NCBI GenBank assembly: GCA_008921705.1
Contig: VFFE01008914.1
Coordinates: 475,673-539,672 of the forward strand
Source of the DNA: Burhinus oedicnemus
Lineage: Eukaryota > Chordata > Aves > Charadriiformes > Burhinidae
Direction: 5' to 3'
DNA length: 64,000 nt
Below, one piece after another: positions 24,541-37,432 of this stretch (its first letter is position 1; every line of letters begins with the position of its first letter). The notes below the pieces were generated by a model. It was not told the DNA's origin, did not search any database, and was given only the letters and a program-made list of their open reading frames with translations. The position numbers and the translations under genes were made by a program.

Positions 24541-27516
24541 GTTAAGATATTGCATTCCTAATGATGTGCTGACTTGGGAATCATGACTGTCAGGTATTCC
24601 CAAGGCAATATTATAAACATTCTCTCATTATTAAAAATGAAAAAAAAAAAAATTATCAAGTAGTAGCAAAAATAATAAAAAAACACTCAACCTCCAAAAC
24701 CCCTAAATTATGTCCTTCCTACAAAAAAATGGCTTGTTTAAGTAAGCAGCGTTCTTCAAACTTTAACCCTCTCTAACTCAAGACCATCCAAAATCTTCAC
24801 GTGCACTTCAGGTGAGAGTTACAGTCAGCCTACCATGTGCGGCAGCATTCAAGGACATGTTTTATTAGCAAAAAGTGACTTTCTATTGCTTTACCTCACC
24901 TATAATGTTGAAAGATATCCCTAGATCAGTCCTTTCATTCTCATAAAAAGTTCTGGGTTTCATTTTTTATCAACAATGTCAACTGAGTAGAACCTTCCAC
25001 TTACTTTTACAGGAAGAACAACTATCCCTTATGCTTTGCCCTGTGACGACATTGCGTAGTTCTGCTTTCTGTGCACAAGAAATTTGCACATTTATGCCTT
25101 ATAACCAACTTCAGCATTAAAAGCCTATTAAAATCAGATCTGTGTATGAATTTCACATGGTTTGTTTTGTCAGATTGTTTCCAGTTAAAGGTTCTATCCT
25201 AGCTGAGGTTCACTGGTTGTCGTACTTGTATCTACAAAATCACACCCATGTAGAAACAGCACAGTATGGGGGTACAGCTTTGCATTCAGAAGCAGGTGAC
25301 AGAGGTTCTCTGGCTGTTTTCTGATGCCCTAAATGTAACCACAGAATACCTGTGAAGTGGTACCTTCCCATACAAAGGATCACCACCACACAAATATTTG
25401 CTCCTACAAATTGGGATATAAGAAGACACTTGCCTGCTGTGTTTTTATTTGGAAGAATGCACAGATACTCAGAATAGAAATTTTGGGTCAAATCATGTGG
25501 CCTGTGCTCAACAATACTAGAATTAGACCCATACAAATTACATACCACATTGATTCAAGTAATATGGAAAAGGGTGCAAAGACTTTCATAACATAAAATA
25601 TTAAGAAAACTATGATTGATTGCACCAAACAAATGAGAGAATTATAAGAGTTCATTCTGTTTGATTCTGTTTCTGCTGTCCTATCATATCACTCTTCTAC
25701 AGGGCTAGCCACACTGTACATAGGAGAAAAACTCCTAGCTTCATTCAAACAAGCAGGACTTAGAAGTCTACAAAAAACTTGCCAAAAGCTGTATCACCTC
25801 AGGATAACTGTTTCACTCCTTTTTTCTAATTTCTCTCAAAGGCCAGACCTATCAAACAGAGGAGTCTTCCAGCATCTCTGTAGGTCAGTAGGTTGAGATT
25901 AATTTGCATAGGAGTGAGGAACAAATTCCAGAGAGAAGCATCATTATGAGCTCCAACAATTTCCTTTTTGCTTTTATCTCTCTGATGGCCCATCAGTTCT
26001 GTTGTTCATACATTGGCTGCTAATGCACATTTTTGTCTTCTAGCTCTCTGCCTTTCCCAGGGAACCTTTGTAAGTGGGAAAAACTTTCATGTGCAGTTAG
26101 TGTTTGAGCTGATAGAGCTAACAAAAAAATTAGCAAACAAAACAAATTGCCACAAGCCATCACAGCTGAGCATGCAAGTGACTGGTACTTGATGTATCTT
26201 ACAGGGTTACTGTGGTTAAAGCTGGCAATAGCTTCTGGTATTTGAATGGGGGTCAAATGGAGGAAGAGTTTAAAAAAATTCACTCTAATTAATTTAAATT
26301 CTTTAAATGTACCTTTCATTTAAAGACAGCTTTGGAAGCCTCCCAATAACTAAATAATTTGAAAAGGTGGTAGGAAATGAAGGAGAGGGAAGTAAGAGAA
26401 TTGTAGAACTGGCAGTATCATTAACATTATGTTATCATTGAAAATTATATACTCACATTATCCTGATGGGCCCCAAATTGATGAGTTAAGCACATTTGTG
26501 AGCTTCTGAATGAAATGACTGTAACCAGGGAAAAAAGTCAACATCCAAAGGTTATGTTGTTACAAGAATTTTGACATATCTTATTATTTGCCATGATTAC
26601 ATTTGTTAGGGCACGTATTCACATGCACTTTTTATGAAACATGGAAATATTTTTATTCACTGACCATCTGAAGGTAGAAAGAGGAAAGAGAAGAGACTGA
26701 TCAAAGCACAAAATGTCGTAGCTTTTGTAAATAATTATGAAGTTAGGTAAATTTTTCATTTATATCTTTGTTTCCCATTAAATCTTCCCCCTTTTTCCAT
26801 CCCATATACACATTTCTTACCCTTGTATAAATTTGGACTAGCTATTCACCAGTGGCTGTATTTACGCAATGAACTAGAGATTCATTCCTTTATATGCCAT
26901 CTTTTTCTGACACCAAATCACCCTCATATGAATTGCCTGCAGGCTGCACACTTGTACCGCATTTATTATGGAACTTCTGACGACATGATGACTTTTCCAG
27001 ACTCCAGCTGTAATGCATCTGGTGTTTATGGAGGTCAAAAGAGCCAGAAAACTGTGCTTTTGCTTTTTTTTTGCCAGCTTGTGTCTTTTTTTCAGCACAA
27101 AAGTTTCAACAGGTGTTATCCATTGTCAAAAAAAAAAAAAAGAAAACTTTACAGATGTGACCTCTTAGGGAAGGAAACTTGCTGCAAAAACTGTATCTTT
27201 TACAGTGTTCTGCATTCTGCTCCTGTAAACCTTTTCTCGTGAAACAAATATTGTCACAGTGCAGTCATATAGCCCCCTGATGTATATGAAAAGATAGTTA
27301 CAAATTAAAAAAGAACATATGCTTCAGAGTACAGATATATTTTCAGGTGAAGGTGAAAAGGAGTGTGCACATCTGTCTTTCTAACTTAGAGGGAATGTGA
27401 TAATTAAACTTGAAATTACAGGGCTATAAAAGAAGACAAATTATTTCCAGGATGGAAGTCTGTTCACTTCCACTCAACAAGAGTTTTTTCACAGCAGAAG
27501 AAAGATAGCTTCTTAC
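24541..27516. other. Non-coding
   Basis: AT-rich. Poly-A tracts lie near 24,638-24,652 and 27,127-27,141. A good acceptor-like CACTCTTCTACAG at about 25,690-25,702 has no paired donor. A 139-codon plus-strand frame at 26,823-27,242 has no recognised motif, includes a poly-A run and is probably chance. Confidence 0.4.
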
Positions 27517-27587
27517 CAGCTTCTCCCGTTTCTTTTGTCTTGCAGTCCTATTCTTCTGAGCCAAAATGTCCAATAGCCTTTGCCTGA
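27517..27587 (-). other. Candidate coding exon, basic helix-like segment
   Basis: On the minus strand 71 bases lie between the acceptor TTGCTTACCTCTTTAG and the donor CTG|GTAAGAAG. With a 2-base carry-in the exon is open and ends on a codon boundary. It reads RQRLLDILAQKNRTA followed by the basic run RQKKREKL, which looks like real protein but matches no family I recognise. The complementary strand has an even better acceptor (pyrimidine tract ending TTTTGTCTTGCAG) and a donor AAAGAG|GTAAGC, but the plus-strand segment contains stops in all frames. Could be an exon, or a purine-rich sequence that mimics splice signals on both strands. Confidence 0.25.
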
Positions 27588-29484
27588 CTAAAGAGGTAAG
27601 CAAAACCATGTTCATGAGCTGAGGAATGTGCACAGACAGAACTGCATCGTTTTCTCTGAAGAGTTCTCTGTGATGGGTGTTCGTTAAACCATCATGTCAC
27701 TATGTCTCATAAAGATTGTGTTGAAAGGTAAGTTTACAAATTGCTTTGTGATTTGCTTGTCAAACAAAGTTATGTAAAAAGAGGAATTTTAAGAGTCTGG
27801 TCATTCCAAAAAATTAGTATGCAGCATAAAATACGCTACACATTTCCACTGGCAGAAGAAAGATGAGCTGCCTTTGCTTTTCAACTGTTTTCTGCTTAAC
27901 ACATCTTGTTTAACATACAGTATCTAGCACCACTTTTAATGTATTAGGTAAAAAATAAGCCCTTTGTAAACTCACTGGAACTGCAGCAGAAGCAGTTACT
28001 TCAGGACATAGTTCCAAACTGCCAGCCTGACAAAATTAAAGATAATTTTGCTGTGTACACTGGACCAAAAGAATTACTTTCAAGCTCTCTGATAAAGTCT
28101 CACCAAATCCAAACTAAGTTTCCAAAGAAAGCATTTCCTGGGTTGTTGGTTTGTCTGTCCCAGAGTTGTGAACACTTCTTACCCTGGGTGATGCCTGCCA
28201 CCTAGATCTAGCAATTCCAGAATCTGTGATTCAGGAGCAACAAAAATGCCAGTTTTCATATTCCCTACTATGGAATAAAGAAACTGCAAAACTCTGGGGT
28301 CTAAATGAAGTCCAGCTCTTGAGTTCTCGGTAATTACCTTGGATATCATGGCTCTGGGTAACCTTCTGAAGGTTTTGAATTTTGAGACGGTGTCTTAAAG
28401 AGTTGGGGCATGGAGGCTACATTTCTTGAAAAAATCTTTCAAGACTTGTAGTGCCGGGGCAGTGTGAATCATACTTTGGCTGCCACAGAGCCTAGCAGTC
28501 CTCCTGCAGATGTTCAGTGAAATAGGAATTAGACAATCCATTGCAGCTGCAGAGGCCTAGAAGCTTCCAGCCAAATTTGAGCTGAAAGCAAATTCTAAGG
28601 AAACAACATTCTCCACAAACTGGAAGTTCCCCTAACTCTGCAGTTGATCAACAGAGTAATGAGAAAGCTGTTAAAACATAGCATCAGACTATTTTGCAAA
28701 TAAAAAAAATAAATCCTAGAAAAAGATACATACACTTATTTTATCTGCCATAACATCTTACCATCAGTACAATCTGTAAAATATTTCCTTTCCTCATTTG
28801 CTATAGTTAACCAGGGGTGTGAACTACAGATTTAAACAGAGAGACTAGATACTCAGCTTTTCCCCTCATGTTGTCACACGTAACTTGTTTTATGGGTCAA
28901 TTTTCCTGAAGAAGGTAGTTTTTGACCTTTCTCCTCTCTTTGCATGCAATATCTTGCAGCTACCTTAGCAGCTGCTATAAACTGCTTTTTCCATGTTTTC
29001 AGTATTCTGCTGGTTGCAAGAACATTACCATTTTCTTTCCAAACATAGCTGTCTTCCTGACAACTGGATTATCTGCCACATATAATAATTACTTGATTTC
29101 ACATAGGAGTTCACTTTTATCTTCTTTCCTTTCATACCTCTGCAGTCCCTTAGATCAGCTCCAGCAATACTTTTAGATCTTACTGGAGTTCTTATTGCAG
29201 TGAAATCCTCTGTGGTGGGATGGCATTTGTTACTGCTTTCAGAAAAAGTCTCAGGAACAGCTTAGAAATCTGTTGTTGTTACTGAAATGAACTTATGATT
29301 GCATGATCATTTAGGATAAGTGTTTTCTGGTGGCTTAGTTGCCATTCTGCCATCACTGTCACTACAACTGGGGGTGGGTATCAGCAATAGCTAAAGATTA
29401 GAGATTAACTGATGAAGTTTAGAAAAGCCAGCAACTTTCACTTTCTCTTTTTGTCTTGAATGGATTTCATGCAGAACAGGATCT
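27588..29484. other. Non-coding
   Basis: AT-rich unique sequence. I see no repeat signature, RNA gene or convincing exon. Confidence 0.4.
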
Positions 29485-29996
29485 TTTCAGGACCCCGGTT
29501 GACAGAGTCCCTTGGAAAGCAGTCCTGAAGGGCAAAGGCATCCAGGAAGGCTGGACATTTTTCAAGAAGGATGCAGGAGCAGGCTGTCTCCATGTGCCGA
29601 AAAATGAACTGTCAGGGAAAAAGCCCAGCCTGGCTGAGCAGAGAGCTACAGTTGCAACTCAGGGAAAAATGGAAAATTTATGGTCTTTGGAAGAAGGGGC
29701 AGGCCACTCAGGATGTTGATAGGACGAGAGGAAATGTCCTCAAGTTGAGCCAGGGGAGGTTTAGCTTGGATATGAGAAAAAATTTCTTCACAAAAAGAGT
29801 TATCAAACATTGGAACAGGCTGCCCAGGGAAGTGATGGAGTCACCATCCCTGGAGGTATTTAAAAGATAGGTAGACGTGGTTGTGAGGGACGTGGTTTAG
29901 TGGTTGTTTTGGCAGTGTTAGGTTGATGGTTGGACTCGATGATCTTAAAGGTCTCTTCCAACCAAGGTGATTCTATGATTCTTTTCTATGATTCTA
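29485..29996 (+). mobile_element. Internally deleted CR1
   Basis: Two distant CR1 parts are fused. About 29,485-29,716 is the ORF2 linker between EN and RT (CCAGGAAGGCTGGACATTTT, TTATGGTCTTTGGAAGAAGG). From about 29,720 the sequence is the 3' region (ATAGGACGAGAGGAAATG, AACATTGGAACAGGCTGCCC) ending in GGTGATTCTATGATTC. All of RT is missing, and the junction is in the GATGTTGATAGGAC area. The fusion creates a short open frame at 29,571-29,870 that mimics a gene. Confidence 0.88.
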
Positions 29997-30559
29997 AAAC
30001 TGCTCATTTTCACTGCAGAGTCATTTCTTTTTTATTTAAGTTAGTTACTTTTAATTGAGACCCAAATAGGCTGAGATGCACGGGCAGAGATGACACAGGT
30101 AAATGAGACACCATGCCTAGAAGACTACAACTTTGCATTGATTAAAACCAAAAAATTCATAAAAGGACAACATGAGGATGTATATAATGTGACTACAAAC
30201 ACTAAAATTAAGATATCTAGCTGTATGTGTTCATGTGTGAACTAGATGTCAAAACTTCAAATAGGGCAAAGTCAAAGAGATCCATGAAGAAATTCAGTTG
30301 CAAAAACACAATTACAAAACTTGTCTATTGGAAATGCTTTAGATAACCCTTGTGGACTCCATCTGTCCTTCCCAAAGGGCACATGTCTCTCTTACTTCTG
30401 TGTCATATCTGCCAGCATTGGGATGTTTTGACTTTTTTGACCGTTATTAGGCATAGATAAAGCTATCATGAATCAGCCTAACTTAAACATTTATTTTCTG
30501 CTTATGATCATCTCAGAACTCTTTTCATGTGTGGAACCAGGAAACATAGATGATTTTCT
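29997..30559. other. Non-coding
   Basis: AT-rich with nothing recognised. Confidence 0.4.
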
Positions 30560-31350
30560 TTTTTTATACCACTTTATATTTGTCTGTTTAAATTTTATCT
30601 GATTTATTGATTCACGTGTCTTGTAAAATTCTGGCACAATTCTTCATGTTCTGCCATCATCCTCAGTATGATGAATAATTTTGTATACGCAAACTTTGCC
30701 ATTTCACTGATCACTCTTTTTTTTCAATACGTATATGATATGTTCAACAGCCTACCTCCCAGAGCACAGCTCTGGGCAGAGCTCCAGTTATAAGCTCCAT
30801 CCATGGAAAGACAAGATTATTTACCTATACTCTTCATTTCCTACTTTTGAAATTACTATTCAATTTAGCTTTTATCTCATGACTGCAAAGTTTCCTTACA
30901 GTCATTTAGTGGATTTTGCCAAAAACATTTTGAAGTCCAATTATATCAGTGGGATCATTCTGACCTGTATCCTTCTAAAGAACTCCAATGGGTTTGTAAG
31001 ATGACATTTCTTTTACAGAACCCCTGTAGACTCACATCTAAGTGGATCATATTCACCTCAGTGTCCACCAATTCTATCTTTTATTGGAGTGATAGAATTC
31101 TTCTACTAACTGGTTTTGATTATCTTGCCCTGTACAAGTGTCAGGCTCAGTGCCCTATAATTTCCTGCATTCCTCCTGGAAAGCTTTCCAAAGATTGACA
31201 TCATATTTTTCCTTCCCACACACACTGTCTTTTGGTACAGAGGAAGTTCTCAAAAGAAAATTATACACTGCCACTAATACCTCAGCTACTTAATCTCCAA
31301 ATTTTCTTATACTCCCTAGTGATAACCAACTAGAATACTGGTTTTTTAGC
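30560..31350 (-). mobile_element. Very old CR1 fragment, RT region
   Basis: Antisense, highly diverged but collinear with an ancient amniote CR1 RT region: GCAAACTTTGCCATTTCACTG (reverse of the KFAD-side sequence), ATGATATGTTCAACAGC, TTTTGAAGTCCAATTATATC, AAAGAACTCCAATGGGTTTG, CAGTGCCCTATAATTTCC and TTTTGGTACAGAGGAAG. Multiple indels; no usable frame. Older than the avian-type copies. Confidence 0.6.
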
Positions 31351-34022
31351 AAAATATTTGCAACTGAAAAAGAAAAACAAGGCTGCCTTTTTAATGATGG
31401 TTACATCACACTTTTACAAACTTCTACACAAAACTTTCTAGAATCTTCTCCCTCCTTTCCTTCATTTTCATTAAAAATCTGTGGTCAGATATTCCTATTC
31501 TAACAAACAAACAGACAGAATTAATTTTATTGGGGAAAAAAAGAAAAAAATTAAGAACAGAAGTGGTTACTGTACGTTAACCTCAGACTTCTAGATTCAT
31601 GAGGGGTTGTCTTGACTTGAATTAAGACTAAATATTTAAATGACAGCAAACAAGTTTCTTCTATAAATAAAATTATCTATCAAATTAGGAAAAATATTCA
31701 CATTTGCTAAAGCAAAAAGATATGCATTTAAGTAGTAAGTATTTCTCATTTTCTGGTAACAAACAGTAAGATCTAATAAAATTTAAAAGTTCTGAAAACA
31801 ATGCTACTACAAGACATGCTAAAGCAGGAGGACTTCATAAAAAGACACATTTGAGAGAAGCTCACACTGACAACCCCATCGCTACAAAAATATTTCAGAC
31901 TAAATTAGATGATAACAAAATGGTTTAGATGTATTTCAGTAAATATGAGTCAGATTTACCATATGTAAGTGGTTTAATTTACCGGTTGAGAAAATTCAAT
32001 GCTAGAAGTCATAGGACTTTTAAATTAGAGTGTTTAGAACTATGAACCCTGAGAATAGGTGTTCTGTATAAGGAACTGTTACCATATCCTATAGAACATC
32101 TGTTTTTAAAAATGGAAAATATTATTGTAATTGCAATTTTGTCATACTTTCTTTATTCATCACTAAATTTCTTGAATATTCTCATTTGTGCTCTAGGGTA
32201 TAAATCAGTACTGAAACTTTATCTCTAAGCGTAAGTAGATAGAAAAATCCTGTAGTTATCTGGTCTGCTTAAGGCTGCTGAGATCACATAGTTAAATTAG
32301 TATTTTAAGTTAGTCTAAATCCTCACTGACTCCTTCTAATTTATTTGGAGCCTAAGTCTATTTTTCTAGAAGAATTTAGAAGGCAGACACTGAAGTTGAA
32401 AAGAGCCTTCCTATTTTCAGGGTTCTTGCACTTTCTGCTACAAGGATGAAATTTTCTCTAGACCTGTTCTTACACTTAACTTGGGCTCCTGTAGGTTTCT
32501 TCCCACCAGAAGCATCTAATTCTGGTTGAGTTTCTATGCAGGACAGGGAATTCCTGCCGTAGGACTCTGCTGCTTTTTACCTGTCCCAGTTTCCTGGAGT
32601 GAATGTTTTTTTTGTGAGACTGATGTTGTTTCTGCATCTTCTTCCTATTCCTGTTCTCTATTTTAAGAAAGATTCTTAAAGAATTCTTCCTCCCTGCACA
32701 TTAAGCAAGCTTATACTCTTACCTATCCAGGACTGGTGTACAAGTGCAGATAACTCTATGAGTGTTCACAAATCTAAACAAGTGCTTGTAGAATCAGATT
32801 AGTGTGCATTTCTGAGGACTTTCTGAGGACTTTCTTTATGTTTCATAATAACTACGCAATTTCTTTTTGGAGTGGAATATTTTCTCTTTGCCTCATCAAA
32901 ACATATAAATGTTGTTTACGGGTCATCTATCAGGCAGAAGACATTATCAAGGTGAAGAAAAATCTGGGCAAGACAGCAGAATCAGCAAGTGCACCACATT
33001 CAGAACCTACAGTGAGAAAGCTTAAAAGCCAAAACAGAAAATGTTTTATTTCTTTCCATCAGATGCCTAAAACTCAGTAGAAGCCTGAAGTTAATTCATT
33101 TGAAACACACAACGCTCACCACACTCAGATGCATGCTGTCCTTACCTGTGCTAAGCCTCTGTTCCCTACAAGTAATGCCTAGCCACAGAAAATGAGCAAA
33201 GCTCTATGCAATAGTCTTCTGAGGCCAACCTGTTAAGTCTCCTCTAAGTGCCTAACACAGAAGACTGGCCCATTTACAAAATGAAAGAACAGCTTCTTTT
33301 CATAGACATGTACCTAAAAATGAAGATCAAGGTACTATGAAAAAGGCGACAGTCTTCATTATACAGAAAGCAGGAGATCGTGCTAAAAACAATCTTCAGC
33401 GTGAATTTAAACACACATCTTCTTCCAGCAATTGCAAGTGAGAACGGCAGAGACAGGTCTCTTCCTGAGGTTTCAATATGAGGACTAGACTGTTCACAAA
33501 GGACTTCAAGATCCATGTGGTCTCAGAGCATTAGAGAAGTTAGGTTTGCACCTATCTATAAGTATACCTAAAGAGATGTTACTTCTTCCTTCCCATGCTT
33601 AAGCTGAGTGGAATTCAGCCAATTCTGCCCTGGAAGTCAGTAGACAAACAAGCCAAACATTATGCCCAATTTGTTAAGCTGTATGAAAAAATGTCTTTCC
33701 TGTGCCGTGAATCTCATGTTTGTTATCATCTGTGTCAACAGACCGTATATTTACAAATCAGCTGGTATATTGGGGCATGCATGGGAACTATAGGTTTGAA
33801 ACTCCTTAGGTCAGGAAAAGCACAGGATGCACAGTTCCTTTATTTCTCGAAAAACACCCTAATTACTAGGCTCAAATATTAACTGTGTCTCTCTCAGGCA
33901 ACTTTTGTCTTTCATAAAAGAAAGAGTGAAGCATGCTTAATTCTTTAAAGGACATTTGTAACCACCTTTAAGGACCCAAAGTAAATGGAAAGCTTGAAAC
34001 AACTCCTCAAACAGTATATATA
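31351..34022. other. Non-coding
   Basis: AT-rich. A tandem 11-bp duplication (TTTCTGAGGAC twice) lies near 32,809-32,830. Open frames at 32,802-33,080 and 33,595-33,882 lack recognised motifs. Confidence 0.4.
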
Positions 34023-34122
34023 AGAATAGAATAGAATAGAATAGAATAGAATAGAATAGAATAGAATAGAATAGAATAGAATAGAATAGAATAGAATAGA
34101 ATAGAATAGAATAGAATAGAAT
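34023..34122 (+). repeat. Perfect (AGAAT)20 microsatellite
   Basis: Twenty uninterrupted copies of AGAAT over exactly 100 bases; on the minus strand (ATTCT)20. It directly abuts the 3' end of the antisense CR1 that follows, so it occupies the place of that element's ATTCTATG-type tail and probably grew from it. Confidence 0.97.
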
Positions 34123-34810
34123 TACTTCAGTTGGAAGTGGCTTACAAAGGTCATCTAGTCTAACTGCCTGACCATTTCAGGGCTGATCAAAAGTTAAAAT
34201 ACGTTATTAAGGACATTGTCCAAATGCCTCTTAAACACTGACATGCATGGGGCATTGACCACCTCTCTAGGAAGCTTGTGCCTGTGTTTGACCATCTTCT
34301 TGATAAATAAATGTTTCCTGATGCCAAGTCTGAACCTCCCCTGACGTAGCTTCAAACCATACCCACATGTCCCATCACTGGACATCAGGAGAACAGCACC
34401 TCCCTCTCCACTTTCCCTCCTCTTGAAGCTGTAGAGAGTATTGAGGTTGCCCCTCAGTCTACTCTCTCCAAACAAGACAAACATGGTGTTCTCAACTGTT
34501 CCTTACATGATACGCCTTCCAGCACCTTCACCAGCTTTTTTGCCCTCTTCTCAATGCATTCAAGTACCTTAACATTCTTTTTAAGTTGCGTGGCCCAGAA
34601 CTGCACAAGGTGAGGCTGCAACAACATTAAATACAGCAGGATAAACACTTCTTTTGACTAGCTGGTTATGCTGTGTTTTATGCACTGCAGAATGTGGTTT
34701 GCCCTCATGGCTTTGAGAGCACAATAGGATGGCTAGATGAGAAATAACTGTATTTTCCTTTATTTTAAAGTGATTCATTACCAGTGTTCCCTACTGAACA
34801 CGAAGGCTTT
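34123..34810 (-). mobile_element. Antisense CR1, 3' end to ORF2 C-terminus
   Basis: Starts with CAGTTGGAAGTGGCTTACAA (reverse complement of a CR1 3' end). It continues through AAATGCCTCTTAAACACTG, the ORF2 C-terminal part (minus-strand reading FGESRLRGNLNTLYSFKR) and CCCAGAACTGCACAAGG, ending with a decayed stretch near 34,800. A diverged subfamily compared with the 19-21 kb copies. Confidence 0.82.
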
Positions 34811-37432
34811 CTGTATTGTCCTTAGACGATACACAAGTATGTATGGAGTCCTGGCACATAGTACTACTAGACACCACACATGCCACATCCATAGTGACTG
34901 GGTTCTGTAGTTTTTACATTAGCGTATGTTCAAATGTTCAGTCAAAATGGTCACCTGGGCCTAGGTTAAGTAAAAACTTGAAATTCTGACTGCATCTAAG
35001 AAAAGCGTAGCTCTTTACTGTCTAGAAGTAGGAAAAAATCTTTATCTTGAAAATTCTCTATGCTTTGAAATGGAATGTTATACAAATATAATTTTCATTT
35101 ATTCTTTAAAACAGTCCCACTAATCCCACAGCATCAGCAATACAGGCCAAGTGACACCAAAATTCTGACGACTGACACATCTTGCTGTGGCAACTGGACA
35201 TCATGTAAAAAACTGTATCCTCACACAAGATTTATTTTAAATACCTCCTCTTTAACAGTGGCCTGTTTCAGTGAATTCTCATATATCCTTCAGGTGCTTT
35301 TTACTTTCCAGTCATTTTGTCTGATGTAAAAACTTTTCCCTTTCAGTGAAAAGAGAATTTTAGTTAAAATGGAAAAGGTCGTCCTAGTCTTTCTTATGCT
35401 TTGAATCATCAATTAGTTCTGCTCAGTAGCACCCCCTCAAGCTCAGTATTTTCTCCTGAGAGATTGTGCCCGGAGGTAAATGTTCAATAGTATTTTATAC
35501 TTCTGTGCCAAATTCAGAATGTTCTTCATACTCGGATGCCAAAGGTTTTCCCCAAAACATCTCACTCAGTAAGCCCTCTCTGGATATTCGTGGTTTTTTT
35601 ATTGCAGGCTGTATACTCTCAGTTTTCAAAACTGCGCTACTGCCCAGGGCGTTCTTCCCAGTAATTTTCTCCCCAGACTCACCTAAACCCCTGTTAAACA
35701 GCAGGGAAGCAAATCAACAAGGAACTCAACTCTTGTAGAGATTTTCTAGATGTGTTTCAGTCAGCTGTCAGCTTTTTCTGTTGCATACTGTTTGGTATCT
35801 TTTTCCTTTCAAAGCAGTATCTTTTTTTTTTTTTTTCCCCCTTCAACCAAGCATCTCCACCCAGTTTACCCTCAGAGATTGCATCTTCCAGATTCCTTAG
35901 CATTAAATAAGCCAGGGGAGTTGGAGTGGAGGTATTTTTAAAGAAACAGACTCTGGTATTATGCCCTGAAACACAAAACTGGAAGTCCAATAATTCTTTG
36001 AATTCAGTTTATGAGCGTCTGAGGTACAAATACTGACAACTCCGAGCTTATTGAATAAACAAATATTAGATATGTAATAGGAGAATGAAGTGTGAGTAAA
36101 ATATGGCACAACATAAAGCAGAAAAGAGAAATGAAATACAGCTTGTTAGAGATTCCGTAGCACAACAGGATAAGGTGGTAACAGAAAAGAGGATATTTTT
36201 TATGTAAAGTGGCAATCAATACACCCATAATATGAGAAAGTTTCTCCAAAAGCTGCTGAGCTGCTAATGGAAAAATTAGTAAGAAAACAAAAGTCCCCAA
36301 AGAATATAATAAATCAGGGCTTCAGGATCCTAAAGTACGTTTCATGCACAGAACGTAATGACATTTCATTTCCTACTTTTCTGCCAGGAATACCAGACCA
36401 GTAGGATGATATAGAGTCTTATAAGCCTTTCTGCTTCATTTCTGTACTGGATATTTAGTAATGTGTATTAAAACAGACTACAGACACAGAAGAAAATAAT
36501 GTGTTTTCATTCAGTATCCCTATTTTCTGTTCATAAACACTTCAAGACTCCTCGTAGTGATGTGCCATTTTCTACAAATAATTAGCTAAGGGTCATGCAT
36601 GGTTGTCTCTTTATTTAAAAATTGAGCAGTGTATTTAGTTCTGATTTGATACATAGAGTGAATTTACATGGCATAATGCAGTTAAATATCTAGGTGCCAT
36701 GATATTGCTGATGGCACAATAGAAAAATAAAAAGGAATCATTTGTATGAAAGGAAGTTGCCTAACAGTCTGTAAAACATGTTTAATGCTGCTGTCTGAAG
36801 CCTGTGGCCCCAAACTGTTTTTCTAGCATGTTGATTGTTTTGGATCTGTTTCTGAGGCATCTAATTCTCCCTCTACATTGTAAAAGCAGCTTATGTACCT
36901 AATTTAAAATACGGATGTGGCTATGGGACAGAAACCAGAAAGTTAGATTTTGCAATATTCAGTATTGCAGTAATTGTATCCTTTCTTGGTTTAGATATTT
37001 GTCTAATGTGTAAAGGAAATCTGTCTGCGAAGAACTTGAAACCAGTTTTCTTAGAAATCAATCTATTTTGAACTATGATTACAGCAAAGTCATTCCAGCT
37101 ATCCCAGTCTCCAGCCTTTAGCCTTCAGTGCATGCCCCACCGATTGAGGGTTTTTTCAACAAACAGAGCATCATGAGGCCCATTTCAAATGTAAAATCTG
37201 TGAAACACAAGAGCTGACTGCAAATAGTCCTTGCCTCCAAATAATGTTTTAACTGTGCATTCTTCCATATAACAACACACAGCTTTGACTGATCTTATGT
37301 ATTTTTTTCTCTTAATTTGATCATTCTTAAAATACGTGTGTTTCATGTGAAATAACATTTCATATAGATCAACATAAACAATAGTTGGTAAACGCATATG
37401 GAACATTCACCCCAGACTGTTTTGCAAGGTCA
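34811..37432. other. Non-coding
   Basis: AT-rich with a poly-T/C tract at about 35,821-35,841. Nothing recognised. Confidence 0.4.

Noticed and set aside
24006..24603. Many overlapping open frames on both strands
   Set aside because: They are open because the segment is GC-rich and stop codons are AT-rich. The block is a repeat with a second copy at 1.5 kb.
26823..27242. 139-codon plus-strand open frame
   Set aside because: No recognised motif, an internal poly-A run encoding Lys, an overlapping antisense frame, and a length expected occasionally by chance in 64 kb read in six frames.
29571..29870. 99-codon open frame
   Set aside because: It spans a deletion junction inside a CR1 and is an artefact of the fusion.
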